Assembly (NCBI GenBank): GCA_030037645.1
Contig: JASHQI010000214.1
Span: 1-36,193, forward strand
Reading direction: 5' to 3'
DNA: 36,193 bases
Source of the DNA: Xanthobacteraceae bacterium
Lineage (GTDB): Bacteria > Pseudomonadota > Alphaproteobacteria > Rhizobiales > Xanthobacteraceae
A model generated the notes under the pieces. The model made no database searches. It saw only the letters and a list, made by a program, of their open reading frames with translations, and was not told the DNA's origin. Numbering within the stretch: position 1 is the stretch's first letter; each line of letters begins with the position of its first letter. Made by a program: the position numbers and the translations under genes. Of the stretch, positions 7,789 to 16,192 are shown piece by piece.

Positions 7789-9270
7789 CTACACCCGCGT
7801 GACCGGTGGCGGGCTCCACTTGCCGGTGAGCGCCTCCGATTTTGGGGCGTAAAGGCGCATGGTCAAATTGAATGGGGTTTTGGGCGCGGGTAGCCAGTTG
7901 GCTTCCTTATCGCCGCCGGGATTTGCGTTCTGGAAATAGAGGTCGAGCGAACCGTCCGGGTTGTACTTGAACGGCATCCAATTGCTGACGGCAAAGCGAT
8001 TGAGCGGATTTGCTACCTGAAAGCCTTCCGAGTCATAGAGCGTCACCGACCAGAACGCATTTGCAGGCGGCATAGCGCCTTTACCGAAGTGGAGCGTGTA
8101 TCTGTTCGCGCCGTCGAGAGGTTTTCCGGAGGCGTCCGCTAGATTGACCGGGTAGATGGCGTCCTCGGGAAGGTTCGCACCGAGACCCACTTGGGCCACC
8201 ACGGCCCGCTTCAAGTAGTAGTTGCCATAGACGCCCATCGTATCGGTATTCAGCGACCAGCCGTTGACGACCCGCGCAAGCGTCGACAACTTCCACGCCA
8301 TCAATTGGCGTGCCTCCTCGGCAACTTTGTCCAAGCCGCCGCGAACGGCTGGGGCGGCGTTATCAAGGTCGAAGCTCTTGCCCGGTTCGATGCCGATGCT
8401 TTTCATCTGCACAATGATCGGCTCGTCGGTGATGTGGGGCGGGTTGGTTTTCAGGAGTTCGGCGGCATAGGCGAAGAATTTGGCCGCCGGCATCGTATCG
8501 ACTTGAGTCTTTGGCGGCGTCTTCATATCGACGCTCGGATCGATCCCGGCTTGCACGGGCTTTGTCGGCTTCCCCCATTCGGAGAGCGGCGTAACCGTGT
8601 ATCCGGCCTGTATCTTGTGGACCGCCTCATAGTCCGCCGGTCCATCGGTCTTGGTTCGTCCGATAATCCAGACGTAGGGCGTCGGGGCGCTGATGCGCGT
8701 CATTGCCGCGGGCACCGTTCCACTCCAGCCGGGCGGAGTAATCAGGAAGTTGCCTGCTTGTGTCCCCGTTGTGCGCCAACCGGGCGAGGCGAATACATCG
8801 GTCCACATATCAAGCATCGGCAACAGATAATAGCGGCCGTTGGTATCCGGCACGGACACGACCATCGGCTCTGCCCTCATGTCGAGCCACGCGCTCGAAT
8901 AGAGCGTGTCGAAATTCGGACGGACGACCGCTTTGAAATCAGCTGTGGGATACGCCGAAAAATTGCTGAACATATTAGCCGGCCCCAGGCCCGGCGTTTT
9001 GCCGGGCTCGACATTTGTCGTCACCCTTCGTGTTACGTCCATCATGATCAATGGATAAAAGTAGAGATACGCATCGACGCCGATGGCGTGCGCCTGTTGC
9101 TCGGTGATCGCGGATTGCGCTTGTGCGGGCGCGGCCCGTGCTTGCGCTTCGGTCGCGCGCAGAAGTGATGTCGAACCAAACGTCGATGCGACCGTGAGGC
9201 CACCGCTCGCCAGCAAAACATTTCGGCGGCTCGGCATATGTCGGTGATTGCTTCCGTCCCTGACGTTCAT
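7789..9270 (-). CDS. DUF1254/DUF1214 domain protein, Tat-exported
   Basis: The 493-residue protein starts with a twin-arginine-type signal (SRRNVLL at residues 14-20, followed by a hydrophobic stretch ending near AQARA), so it is probably exported folded to the periplasm. DUF1254 follows (about residues 60-200, with DAYLYFYPLIMMDVTRR and RPNFDTLYSSAWLDM), and DUF1214 occupies the C-terminal part (about 370-475, with FWSVTLYDSEGF, the NPLNRFAVSN stretch and SLDLYFQ). GAGAGGAAAG lies in front of the ATG. Such two-domain proteins are widespread in soil bacteria. Their biochemical activity is not established. No operon partner is evident. Confidence 0.92.
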   Translation of the reverse strand: MNVRDGSNHRHMPSRRNVLLASGGLTVASTFGSTSLLRATEAQARAAPAQAQSAITEQQAHAIGVDAYLYFYPLIMMDVTRRVTTNVEPGKTPGLGPANMFSNFSAYPTADFKAVVRPNFDTLYSSAWLDMRAEPMVVSVPDTNGRYYLLPMLDMWTDVFASPGWRTTGTQAGNFLITPPGWSGTVPAAMTRISAPTPYVWIIGRTKTDGPADYEAVHKIQAGYTVTPLSEWGKPTKPVQAGIDPSVDMKTPPKTQVDTMPAAKFFAYAAELLKTNPPHITDEPIIVQMKSIGIEPGKSFDLDNAAPAVRGGLDKVAEEARQLMAWKLSTLARVVNGWSLNTDTMGVYGNYYLKRAVVAQVGLGANLPEDAIYPVNLADASGKPLDGANRYTLHFGKGAMPPANAFWSVTLYDSEGFQVANPLNRFAVSNWMPFKYNPDGSLDLYFQNANPGGDKEANWLPAPKTPFNLTMRLYAPKSEALTGKWSPPPVTRV

Positions 9271-9526
9271 GTTACTTTCCTCTCTCGAACGATCGAGCGA
9301 AATCCCAAAGCGTTGCGTCGAAATTTCGCCGATGGTCGAATATTTTTTGGAACGACCGAGTGCTCAGCCCGATTTGGGCGCACCTCGCGACTCCTGGCGC
9401 GATTATCGCGCCCGGTCCTCGTTGCGAACCATCAGGGAATCACCTGAAAATCAGCCTGGGTTTTACCGCAGGCCAACGGCTGCGGCGGCGCGTTGATTAA
9501 GTCCACGATCTCCGCGCCGCGCTCAA

Positions 9527-9901
9527 TCAACCATGAATCGCGACGACACCGCAGCAGATCGCCCAAAAAACCGGAAATTCGCAGCCGCCGATGTTCCAAA
9601 GCCATTTGCCGCCGGAGAGCCGGTAAACGGCGACCGCGGCGACGGTCAAATGCACCGCGGCAATGGCCGCAACGACGTGGGTGTAGATGCCGAAAATCAG
9701 TCCGATGGCAAGCACGATCTCGATCGCCGCGGAGGCGTATAGCCAGAAAATCGGCGGCTTGAAGCCGTTCTTGACGAACACATCGATGGCTTGAGGCACA
9801 TTGAAGGCCGCCCAGATGTGCGGAATGAAATAGGCGCCGCAAACGAGACGCAGAACGTCAAAGATATTCGTCGGGTCGAAGTTTTGCTGCAGATACAACA
9901 T
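9527..9901 (-). CDS. DoxX-like family membrane protein
   Basis: The 124-residue protein has four hydrophobic helices with short loops. Features such as RLVCGAYFIPHIWAAF, an Ala/Gly-rich second helix (YASAAIEIVLAIGLIFGIYT) and a small periplasmic turn are typical of DoxX/SURF4-like quinone-linked membrane proteins. It lies 36 bp downstream of the GntR regulator gene on the same strand and could be co-transcribed. The region 9271-9526 beyond its 3' end holds only a short hairpin (GGCGCGA/TCGCGCC arms, 9396-9412) without a clear T-tract. The function of DoxX-like proteins of this type is unsettled. Confidence 0.8.
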   Translation of the reverse strand: MLYLQQNFDPTNIFDVLRLVCGAYFIPHIWAAFNVPQAIDVFVKNGFKPPIFWLYASAAIEIVLAIGLIFGIYTHVVAAIAAVHLTVAAVAVYRLSGGKWLWNIGGCEFPVFWAICCGVVAIHG

Positions 9902-9937
9902 GTCGGAACCGACCCGGCGCCCGCCAGACCCAGCCGC

Positions 9938-10645
9938 TCACGCCAGATTCAACAGGTGTTGCTCGACCACTCTTTGGGTGATGCGATAGTGCGAGCTGAG
10001 CAATTGGACGGCGCGCTCGACGTCTCTGGCAATGGCCGCTTCAAAGATCGGCTGATGTTCGATCTCCCCTCCCGGCGGCCGCGCCGGCGCCGCAAGCACC
10101 CGGTAACGGTACGATTGATCGCGCAGATCCCGACAATAGCGGCGCAGCAGGTTCGAGCCGCAATTTGCAATCAGAGCTTCATGAAAGTTCGCGTGCTGCT
10201 CTTCCCAGGCCGGATTCAAGCTCGGCTCGACATCGTCCAGGAAGCGCTTGGTGCGTGAAAGTCGGTGGTAGGCGATGACAAGCGCGTCTTCCCATTGCGG
10301 CGTGGGATTTGCGAGCGTTTCGCGCAACGCGATCGTCTCCAGCCAACAGCGGGTCGTCGTCACCTCGCGCAGTTCATCCAGGCTGATCGGCGCAACACAA
10401 AAGCCGCGCTGCTCATGCCGAATGACGATGCCTTCCGAGGACAGCCGGCTCAGCGCTTCGCGGATCGGACTGCTGCCGGCGCCGTAGCGCTCCGAAACGA
10501 ACTCGATCCGCAACTTCAGTCCCGGAGCGAGTCGTCCGTCCAAAATATCGTCCTTGATGCGCTGATAGACGGCAGTCGCCGTCGTTGCCCGGCTGGAATC
10601 GGGCACGGTCTCGTTTCGGACCAGCGTTGATGCGCCTGCAGCCAT
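9938..10645 (-). CDS. GntR family transcriptional regulator with FCD domain
   Basis: The 235-residue protein has a winged helix-turn-helix at about residues 24-88 (VYQRIKDDILDGRLAPG, then SSPIREALSRLSSEGIV) and an all-helical FCD ligand-binding domain at about 95-220. The latter contains HANFHEALI, which matches the metal/carboxylate-binding helix of this family. The ATG at 10645 is chosen because GGGAGA lies about 8 bases upstream; an open frame extends further but is basic and unlike the family. FCD regulators usually sense organic acids and repress neighbouring catabolic genes. It lies beside a RidA gene and a divergent catabolic run, so it is the likely local regulator. Confidence 0.93.
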   Translation of the reverse strand: MAAGASTLVRNETVPDSSRATTATAVYQRIKDDILDGRLAPGLKLRIEFVSERYGAGSSPIREALSRLSSEGIVIRHEQRGFCVAPISLDELREVTTTRCWLETIALRETLANPTPQWEDALVIAYHRLSRTKRFLDDVEPSLNPAWEEQHANFHEALIANCGSNLLRRYCRDLRDQSYRYRVLAAPARPPGGEIEHQPIFEAAIARDVERAVQLLSSHYRITQRVVEQHLLNLA

Positions 10646-10691
10646 GCTGCGAATCTCCCTTGCAACCGGTGTCGACGCCTCACCGAGCCGG

Positions 10692-11075
10692 CTAATCCTT
10701 CGCCGCGGTCGCCTCGACTTCGATGAGAAAATTCGGCCGCGCCAAGGCCTGGACCACAACCATCGTCGTCGCCGGCCGCATGTCGCCGAGATACTTGTCG
10801 CGCACCTTGGCGTAAGCCGGAATATCCTGCGGACGAGTCAGAAACGACGTCACCTTGACCAGATTTTTGATCGTCATGCCGGCGCCCTCGAGCGTGGCGA
10901 CGATGTTGAGCCAGGTCTGCTCGGCCTGCCCCTCGATGCCGGCGTCGATCGTTCCGTCCGGCTTGATGCCGGTCTGGCCGGCGACATAGAGCCAGCGCGC
11001 ATTCTGAGAAATCTCGACGCCATGGCTGTAAGTGGCGGCAGGTGGCGCAATCTTCGGTGGATTGAAAAGTCGCAT
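10692..11075 (-). CDS. RidA family protein
   Basis: This 127-residue protein belongs to the RidA/YjgF/UK114 family, trimeric cytosolic proteins that hydrolyse reactive enamine/imine intermediates. The C-terminal signature with the active-site Arg is RPATTMVVVQAL, followed by FLIEVEATA. WLYVAGQTG and NIVATLEGAGMTIKNLVKVTSFL are the other conserved parts. GAGGAAA precedes the ATG at 11075. The gene sits 46 bp upstream of the GntR regulator on the same strand and is divergent from the substrate-binding protein gene. In catabolic clusters such members often act as ring-opening or deaminase-type enzymes rather than general imine hydrolases, so a pathway role is possible. Confidence 0.93.
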   Translation of the reverse strand: MRLFNPPKIAPPAATYSHGVEISQNARWLYVAGQTGIKPDGTIDAGIEGQAEQTWLNIVATLEGAGMTIKNLVKVTSFLTRPQDIPAYAKVRDKYLGDMRPATTMVVVQALARPNFLIEVEATAAKD

Positions 11076-11167
11076 GAGATTTCCTCGCTTTGACCCAGCA
11101 ACAGGCGCCTCACGGGCCGCTGCCACAACTTTTGTGTGTATCAGCCACGTCTCCGCATTTCAACGGT

Positions 11168-11201
11168 AAAATTGCCACCATAGCAATTTTATCGATAAAA
11201 T
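11168..11201. promoter_or_regulatory. Overlapping palindromes, candidate operator
   Basis: Two inverted repeats overlap in the 200-bp divergent region between ridA and the binding-protein gene. AAAATTGC (11168-11175) pairs with GCAATTTT (11183-11190) across 7 bases, and ATTTTATCGATAAAAT (11186-11201) is a perfect 16-bp palindrome. A TTGACT at 11203-11208 with AACAAT at 11227-11232 (18-bp spacing) is a plausible sigma-70 promoter just downstream, so a bound repressor would cover the promoter edge. GntR-family proteins of the FCD type bind short AT-rich palindromes, and the regulator encoded at 9938-10645 is the natural candidate. Binding is inferred. Confidence 0.5.
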
Positions 11202-11275
11202 ATTGACTGCGGCAAGATCATGTGCAAACAATCGAACAGCAGCGAATAAAATATAAATTTCGGGGAGGATGGACC

Positions 11276-12550
11276 ATGCGTCACGCCAAAACCGGAGTGC
11301 TGCGCGCGGCGTGTTTGGCGCTCGGCTTTCTGCTCACAACGCTAACGGCCTGGGCCCAAGCCCCGCAGGGCGCGCCGATCCGCATCGGGTTCGGCATGGC
11401 GCTGACCGGTGCGTTTGCCGCCAATGCCAAGATGGCGCTGCTCGGCATGCAGATGTGGGCCGAAGACATCAACGCCAAAGGCGGACTGCTGGGGCGTCCG
11501 GTCAAGCTCATCTACTACGATGACGAGAGCAATCCCTCGTTGGTGCCCGGCATCTATGCCAAGCTGCTCGACATCGACAAAGTCGACTTTGTCGTCTCGG
11601 GCTATGCCACCAACATGACGACGCCGGCGATCCCGCTGATGATGCAGCGCCATATGGTCTTTCTTGGACTGGCGGCGCTCGATGCCAATCAAGCTTTCAA
11701 CTATTCCAACTATTTTGCCATGGCGCCGTTCGGGCCGCACCCGAAGGCGGCCTTCTCCGAAGGCTTCTTTGACATCGTCAACGCGGAAAAGGCCAAGCTC
11801 GGGCTCAAGACCATCGCGCTTGCCAGCCTCGACGTCGAAGGCACGCGCAATGCGATGGACGGCGCAAAGGAGAATTTGAAATCAACCGGCCTGAAAGTCG
11901 TTTACGATCGCACCTATCCGCCGAGCACGGTGGATTTCAGTCCAATCATCCGCTCGATCCAGGCAGCCAATCCGGACGTGGTGTTTTTTGCATCCTATCC
12001 GGTCGACACCACGGGCATCGTCCATTCGCTGCACGAGCTGGGCATGAACGCAAAGATCGTTGGCGGCTGCCTGATCGGCCTGCAGGCGACCTCGACGAAG
12101 ATGCAGCTCGGGCCGGAAATGAATGGGCTGTTGACCTATGAATATTGGCTGCCGGTGCCGAGCCTGTTGGGACCCGGGGTGCCGGAATTCCTCAAGCGTT
12201 ACCGCGAGCGTGCGCCGGCCGCCGGCGTCGATCCGCTCGGCTATTATCTGGGACCGTGGGGCTACGCCGACCTCCAGGTGCTGGGCGACGCGATCGAGGG
12301 CAGCAAGAGCCTCGACCAGCAAAAGGTGGCGGATTACATTCGCAGCCATACCTTCAAGACCTTGATCGGCGACATCACCTTCGGAAAAAAGGGGGAATGG
12401 CGGACCCAGCGCGTGTTCTGGACCCAATTTCAGAATGTCGTCGGACACGACATGGACCAGTTCGTCGGCGCCAAGACCGAAGTCATCCTGTCGCCGTCAC
12501 AATACAAATCCGGAAACTTCATCGCCCCCTATAGCAGCATCAAGCACTAG
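11276..12550 (+). CDS. ABC transporter substrate-binding protein, branched-chain amino acid type
   Basis: The 424-residue protein has a signal peptide (basic MRHAKTGVLR, a hydrophobic core and AWAQA near residue 26) and a type I periplasmic-binding fold of the LivJ/Peripla_BP_6 family. The opening strand IRIGFGMALTGAFAANAKMALLGMQ and AEDINAKGGLLGRPVKLIYYDDESNP are typical. GGGGAGGA lies upstream of the ATG at 11276. Members in soil bacteria often bind aromatic or organic acids rather than leucine. No LivHMGF permease or ATPase genes are in the window, so it is either an orphan or pairs with components elsewhere. It heads an eight-gene forward run behind a candidate operator. Confidence 0.92.
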   Translation: MRHAKTGVLRAACLALGFLLTTLTAWAQAPQGAPIRIGFGMALTGAFAANAKMALLGMQMWAEDINAKGGLLGRPVKLIYYDDESNPSLVPGIYAKLLDIDKVDFVVSGYATNMTTPAIPLMMQRHMVFLGLAALDANQAFNYSNYFAMAPFGPHPKAAFSEGFFDIVNAEKAKLGLKTIALASLDVEGTRNAMDGAKENLKSTGLKVVYDRTYPPSTVDFSPIIRSIQAANPDVVFFASYPVDTTGIVHSLHELGMNAKIVGGCLIGLQATSTKMQLGPEMNGLLTYEYWLPVPSLLGPGVPEFLKRYRERAPAAGVDPLGYYLGPWGYADLQVLGDAIEGSKSLDQQKVADYIRSHTFKTLIGDITFGKKGEWRTQRVFWTQFQNVVGHDMDQFVGAKTEVILSPSQYKSGNFIAPYSSIKH

Positions 12551-12571
12551 GGTGGGTGAGCGGCGTCTGAA

Positions 12572-13369
12572 ATGACGACAACAGGCATAGATGCCGCCAA
12601 ACTCTTCAGCCTTTCTGGCCGCAAAGCCATCGTCATGGGCGTCGGCGCACTCGGCCGCACGGCGGCCGAGACGCTCGCCAGCGCGGGCGCGTCGGTGTTG
12701 CTGGTCGACGGTGACGCGGCGCTCAAGCACCAAGAGACGACGGCTTTGCGCGAGCGCTTCGGCAACAAGGTCGAGCTCGTTGCGATGCTGCCAAACGATC
12801 AACAAAGCGCCGACGCCATGGTCGCGCACGCGCTCGATCGTTTCGGTGGGATCGACATTCTCGTCGTCACCGCGGGCAACAATATCGCCCGCGATGCCGT
12901 CGATATGGCCCCCGAGCAGTGGGACGAGGTGATGAATGGCCATGTCCGCGTCGCCTGGCTCGCGGCGCGAGCCGCCGCGCGACATATGATCGCCAGCGGA
13001 AACGGCGGCAAGATCGTGCTGACTTCGTCGATCCGCGGTCGGCTCGGCCTGCCCGGCTATTCGGCCTACGTCCCGGCAAAGCATGCGATCAACGGCCTCG
13101 CGCGGACGCTTGCCTGCGAATGGGGCCGCCACCGGATCAACGTCAACGCCATCGCGCCGGTCCTGTTTCGGTCGGATCTCACCCAATGGATGTTTTCCGA
13201 CCAGGAGCCGGGCGCCAGCGTTCGCAATCGCATGCTCGAAAGAATCCCGCTCGGCCGTCTGGCCGAGCCGGCCGATTTCGCCGGCGCGATGCTCTTTCTG
13301 TGCGCGCCTGCCTCGGATTTCTGCACCGGCCATGTGCTCTACGTGGATGGCGGCCTCACCGCTTGTTAG
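12572..13369 (+). CDS. SDR family oxidoreductase
   Basis: The 265-residue protein is a classical short-chain dehydrogenase/reductase. The NAD(P)-binding loop reads GVGALGR (G23/G25/G28) rather than the usual TGxxxGIG, which is a mild variation. TAGNN replaces NNAG at about residues 100-104. The catalytic Ser is in TSSIRG (S152 or S153) and the YxxxK pair is Y166/K170. The C-terminal VDGG is present. It starts 21 bp after the binding-protein gene with no strong ribosome-binding sequence and is probably translated from the same transcript. The substrate, presumably a hydroxy or keto intermediate of the local pathway, is unknown. Confidence 0.92.
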   Translation: MTTTGIDAAKLFSLSGRKAIVMGVGALGRTAAETLASAGASVLLVDGDAALKHQETTALRERFGNKVELVAMLPNDQQSADAMVAHALDRFGGIDILVVTAGNNIARDAVDMAPEQWDEVMNGHVRVAWLAARAAARHMIASGNGGKIVLTSSIRGRLGLPGYSAYVPAKHAINGLARTLACEWGRHRINVNAIAPVLFRSDLTQWMFSDQEPGASVRNRMLERIPLGRLAEPADFAGAMLFLCAPASDFCTGHVLYVDGGLTAC

Positions 13370-13443
13370 GCGAGAATGAACATCCCTAATCGACAAATCC
13401 GAACAGCAATCGGTCGTCGCGGCGTACTCGCCGACGTTGGAGC

Positions 13444-14427
13444 ATGACAATGGTCTATGCCATACGCGTCCACGAAACCGGCGCGCCGGAGGTGATGCGC
13501 TGGGAGCCTATCGAGCTCGGCGCGCCTGGCCGCGGCGAGGTGAGGCTGCGCCATACCGCCGCCGGCGTGAACTATATCGATTGCCTCAAGCGCCGCGGCG
13601 AATATGCCGTGCCGTTGTCGCTGCCGAGCGGCATCGGCGACGAAGGCGCCGGCATCGTCGAGGAAATCGGCCCCGAAGCAGTCGATATCAAGGTCGGCTG
13701 GCGTGTTGCCTATGCCGGCCTGCCCGGCTCATACGCCGAGGCGCGCAACATCGCCGCGGACCGTCTGGTCAAGATCCCCGACGGCATCCTCGACCGACAA
13801 GCAGCGGCGATGATGCTCAAAGGCATGACTGCGCAATATCTCCTGCGACGTACTTATAGAGTGCAACCCGGGGACACGATCCTGTTCCACGCCGCCGCAG
13901 GCGGCCTTGGCTTGATTGTATGCCAGTGGGCCAAGCATCTTGGCGCCACTGTCATCGGCACCGTCAGCAGCGACGCCAAGGCGGCGCTGGCCAAAGCGCA
14001 TGGCTGCGACCACGCCATCGTCTACACGCGGGACGACTTTGTGAAAGCGGTTGGCGACATCACCGGCGGCGCCGGCGTTCACGCCGTTTACGACGGCGTC
14101 GGCAAGGACACGTTCATCAAGTCGTTGGACTGCATTCGGCGAAGGGGCATCATTGTCAGCATCGGGCAAACATCCGGGCCGATACCGCCGCTCGACGTTG
14201 CATCGCTTGCTCCGAAAGGCTCGCTTTATCTCGCCCGCACCGCGCTGATCCATCACACCGCGAGCCGTTCCGACCTGCTTCTGGCGGCAAAAGAGCTGTT
14301 CGATGTGGTGCTCTCGGGGGCGGTCAAGATTGAAGTGAACCAGACCTATCCGCTGCGCGATGCAGCGCGGGCACATGCCGATCTGGAGCAGCGGCGGACC
14401 ACCGGCTCGAGCATATTGACAATCTGA
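13444..14427 (+). CDS. Quinone oxidoreductase-like, zinc-free MDR family
   Basis: The 327-residue protein is a medium-chain dehydrogenase/reductase of the NADPH:quinone reductase (QorA) branch. It has the GroES-like N-terminal half (AAGVNYIDCLKRRGEY, GDEGAGIVEEIG) and the Rossmann motif AAAGGLG at residues 150-156. The catalytic and structural zinc cysteines of alcohol dehydrogenases are absent, in keeping with this branch. These enzymes reduce quinones or alpha,beta-unsaturated carbonyls with NADPH. The position inside the catabolic run, 74 bp after the SDR, suggests reduction of an enone-type intermediate. That is inference. Confidence 0.93.
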   Translation: MTMVYAIRVHETGAPEVMRWEPIELGAPGRGEVRLRHTAAGVNYIDCLKRRGEYAVPLSLPSGIGDEGAGIVEEIGPEAVDIKVGWRVAYAGLPGSYAEARNIAADRLVKIPDGILDRQAAAMMLKGMTAQYLLRRTYRVQPGDTILFHAAAGGLGLIVCQWAKHLGATVIGTVSSDAKAALAKAHGCDHAIVYTRDDFVKAVGDITGGAGVHAVYDGVGKDTFIKSLDCIRRRGIIVSIGQTSGPIPPLDVASLAPKGSLYLARTALIHHTASRSDLLLAAKELFDVVLSGAVKIEVNQTYPLRDAARAHADLEQRRTTGSSILTI

Positions 14428-14536
14428 CGAACCGGCGTATGCGCAGCCAAGGATCTTGTGGCGATGGGTCGCTGCAGCGGATGCAACTTGACCAACTGCG
14501 GGTGACGCGTCAGTGGTTGGCACTTCTTGGCCGGCC

Positions 14537-15595
14537 ATGATCTCCCCTTTCACCTACCACTCCGAGCCCGTCCGCATCGTCTTCGGCGCCGGCGCGATCG
14601 GCGCGCTACGCGCCGAAGCCGACGTCCACAAATTGTCGCGACTGTTGGTGCTGTGCTCGAAATCGCGCGCCGACATTGCTCGCCGCGTGACCGCCGCCAT
14701 CGCCGACCGCTGCGCCGGCGTCTGCGACGTGGCGGCGCCGAACATGCCGCGCGATGCGTTCGAACGGATCGTGGCCGACCTGAAAAGGCGCAACGCCGAC
14801 GGCTTCGTTGTCTTTGGCGGCGGCTCGCCGATCGGCCTTGCCAAAGCCGCGGCGGCGGCGACAAAAATTCCGTACATCGCCATCGTCACCACCTATTCCG
14901 GCTCGGAGATGGCGGCGCGATGGTTCGTTGGCGTTGCCGACAATCGCGTCAGCGGCAAGGACCGCGCCTGCCTGCCCGCCACTGCGATCTACGATCCCGA
15001 GTTGACGCTCGATCTTCCCGCCCGCGTGTCGGCGGCGAGCGGCATGAACGCCATGGCGCACGCGGTGGAGAGTCTCTACGGCATCGACACCAATCCTGTT
15101 GTGCAGGCGATGGCCGAGGAAGCGATCGCGAAACTGGGATCGAGCCTGCCGCGCGTCGTGGCGGAGCCTCGCGATCTTGCCGCGCGCAGCGAAGCGCTTT
15201 ACGGCGCCTGGCTTGCCGCCAATTTTCGCGCCGAGGTCGGGCTTGAGCACGCCGTCGCCCAGCGGGTCCGGCAATGGTTCAATCTCGACCATGCCCACAC
15301 CCATGCCGTCGTCACGCCCTATGCGATCGGCTTCAACAGCGCCGCAGCGCCGCAAGCCATGGCGCGCATCAGACGCGCGCTTGGCGCAACCGACGCGGCG
15401 CGCGGCCTTTATGACCTCAATGCCAGGCTCGGCCTGCCGACCGGACTGAAAGGCCTTGGCATGCGCGAGGCCGACATCGCCAAAGCCGTCGAGATCGTCG
15501 CTGCCGCCAAGATCGGCCACCCCCGGCCGGTCACGAGAGCGGACCTCGCCGAAATTATTCGGCAAGCCTATTTCGGCGAGCCACCGAGTTTTTAA
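14537..15595 (+). CDS. Maleylacetate reductase-like iron-containing alcohol dehydrogenase family protein
   Basis: The 352-residue protein aligns by eye with maleylacetate reductases. It has FGGGSPIGLAKA (nucleotide loop), TTYSGSEM, YDPELTLDLPARVSAASGMNAMAHAVESLY and FNLDHAHTHAVVTPYAIGFN. Maleylacetate reductases convert maleylacetate to 3-oxoadipate with NAD(P)H in lower pathways of chlorinated or hydroxylated aromatics. The usual HHKLCHVLGG block is replaced by LEHAVAQRVRQ, so the active site is atypical and the substrate may differ. The ATG at 14537 is chosen, since the upstream in-frame start at 14513 would add only unconserved residues. No hydroxyquinol or chlorocatechol dioxygenase is nearby, which also argues against a textbook role. 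Confidence 0.86.
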   Translation: MISPFTYHSEPVRIVFGAGAIGALRAEADVHKLSRLLVLCSKSRADIARRVTAAIADRCAGVCDVAAPNMPRDAFERIVADLKRRNADGFVVFGGGSPIGLAKAAAAATKIPYIAIVTTYSGSEMAARWFVGVADNRVSGKDRACLPATAIYDPELTLDLPARVSAASGMNAMAHAVESLYGIDTNPVVQAMAEEAIAKLGSSLPRVVAEPRDLAARSEALYGAWLAANFRAEVGLEHAVAQRVRQWFNLDHAHTHAVVTPYAIGFNSAAAPQAMARIRRALGATDAARGLYDLNARLGLPTGLKGLGMREADIAKAVEIVAAAKIGHPRPVTRADLAEIIRQAYFGEPPSF

Positions 15596-15679
15596 CGAGC
15601 AGCAATGCAGGCGCCCGACGGTCGGCGACAGCGCCGGCAAAACCGATTACGATCGTAACGGGGCAAGGGAGATAAGGAA

Positions 15680-16192
15680 ATGAGCGACGTCGAATTGTCG
15701 GGCCGAACGATCATCGGCGCTCTAAAGGCTGCGCGCATCGAGTTCATCGTCGCCCTGCCCGACGCGACCATGAGCGAGCATGTGCTGTGGCCGCTGGCGC
15801 GCGACAAGGATTTCAAGATGGTGCGGGTGTGCAAGGAGGACGAGGGTGTGTCGATTTGCGCCGGCCTGACCGGCTGCGGGCGCCGCGCGGCGTTGCTCAT
15901 GCAATACACCGGCTTCCTTGATTCCATCAATGCGCTTCGCGCTATCGCCGTCGAACTCGCACAGCCGATCTGCATGCTGGTTGGGATGTTGTCGAAGGAA
16001 GCCGGCGTGCCGGTGGTGCGCTCGAAGCTCTATTCGGTACGCATCGTCGAGCCGATTCTGGGTGCGCTCGGCATCGACCATTTCTGCATGGAAGGAGACG
16101 GCGACGTGGCGCTGCTGCCGCCGGCCATCGATCGCGCCTATGCGCGCTCGCTGCCGCTTGCCGCGCTCGTTGGACATAGGGTGAGCCCATGA
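15680..16192 (+). CDS. Thiamine diphosphate decarboxylase, alpha (PYR-domain) subunit, ComD-like
   Basis: This 170-residue protein is a stand-alone N-terminal (PYR) domain of a thiamine diphosphate enzyme. The cofactor-activating Glu lies in VRVCKEDEGVSICAGL (E53 by spacing), followed by AALLMQYTGFLDSINAL. It resembles the alpha subunit of sulfopyruvate decarboxylase and the matching half of phosphonopyruvate decarboxylase. A strong AAGGGAGATAAGGAA leader precedes the ATG. It overlaps the beta-subunit gene by ATGA, which indicates coupled translation of a heteromeric enzyme that decarboxylates a 2-oxo acid to an aldehyde. No sulfolactate dehydrogenase (ComC) or phosphonate genes are nearby, so the true substrate is open. 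Confidence 0.88.
   Translation: MSDVELSGRTIIGALKAARIEFIVALPDATMSEHVLWPLARDKDFKMVRVCKEDEGVSICAGLTGCGRRAALLMQYTGFLDSINALRAIAVELAQPICMLVGMLSKEAGVPVVRSKLYSVRIVEPILGALGIDHFCMEGDGDVALLPPAIDRAYARSLPLAALVGHRVSP

Noticed and set aside
8191-9168. A 325-codon plus-strand open frame
   Set aside because: It is antisense to the DUF1254/DUF1214 gene and has no domain of its own.
9396-9412. GGCGCGA/TCGCGCC hairpin as a terminator for the DoxX-like gene
   Set aside because: It lies more than 100 bases past the stop and has no T-tract, so it is not called as a terminator.
14606-15640. A 344-codon minus-strand open frame
   Set aside because: It is a shadow of the maleylacetate-reductase-like gene, with an Arg/Gly-rich product and no motif.
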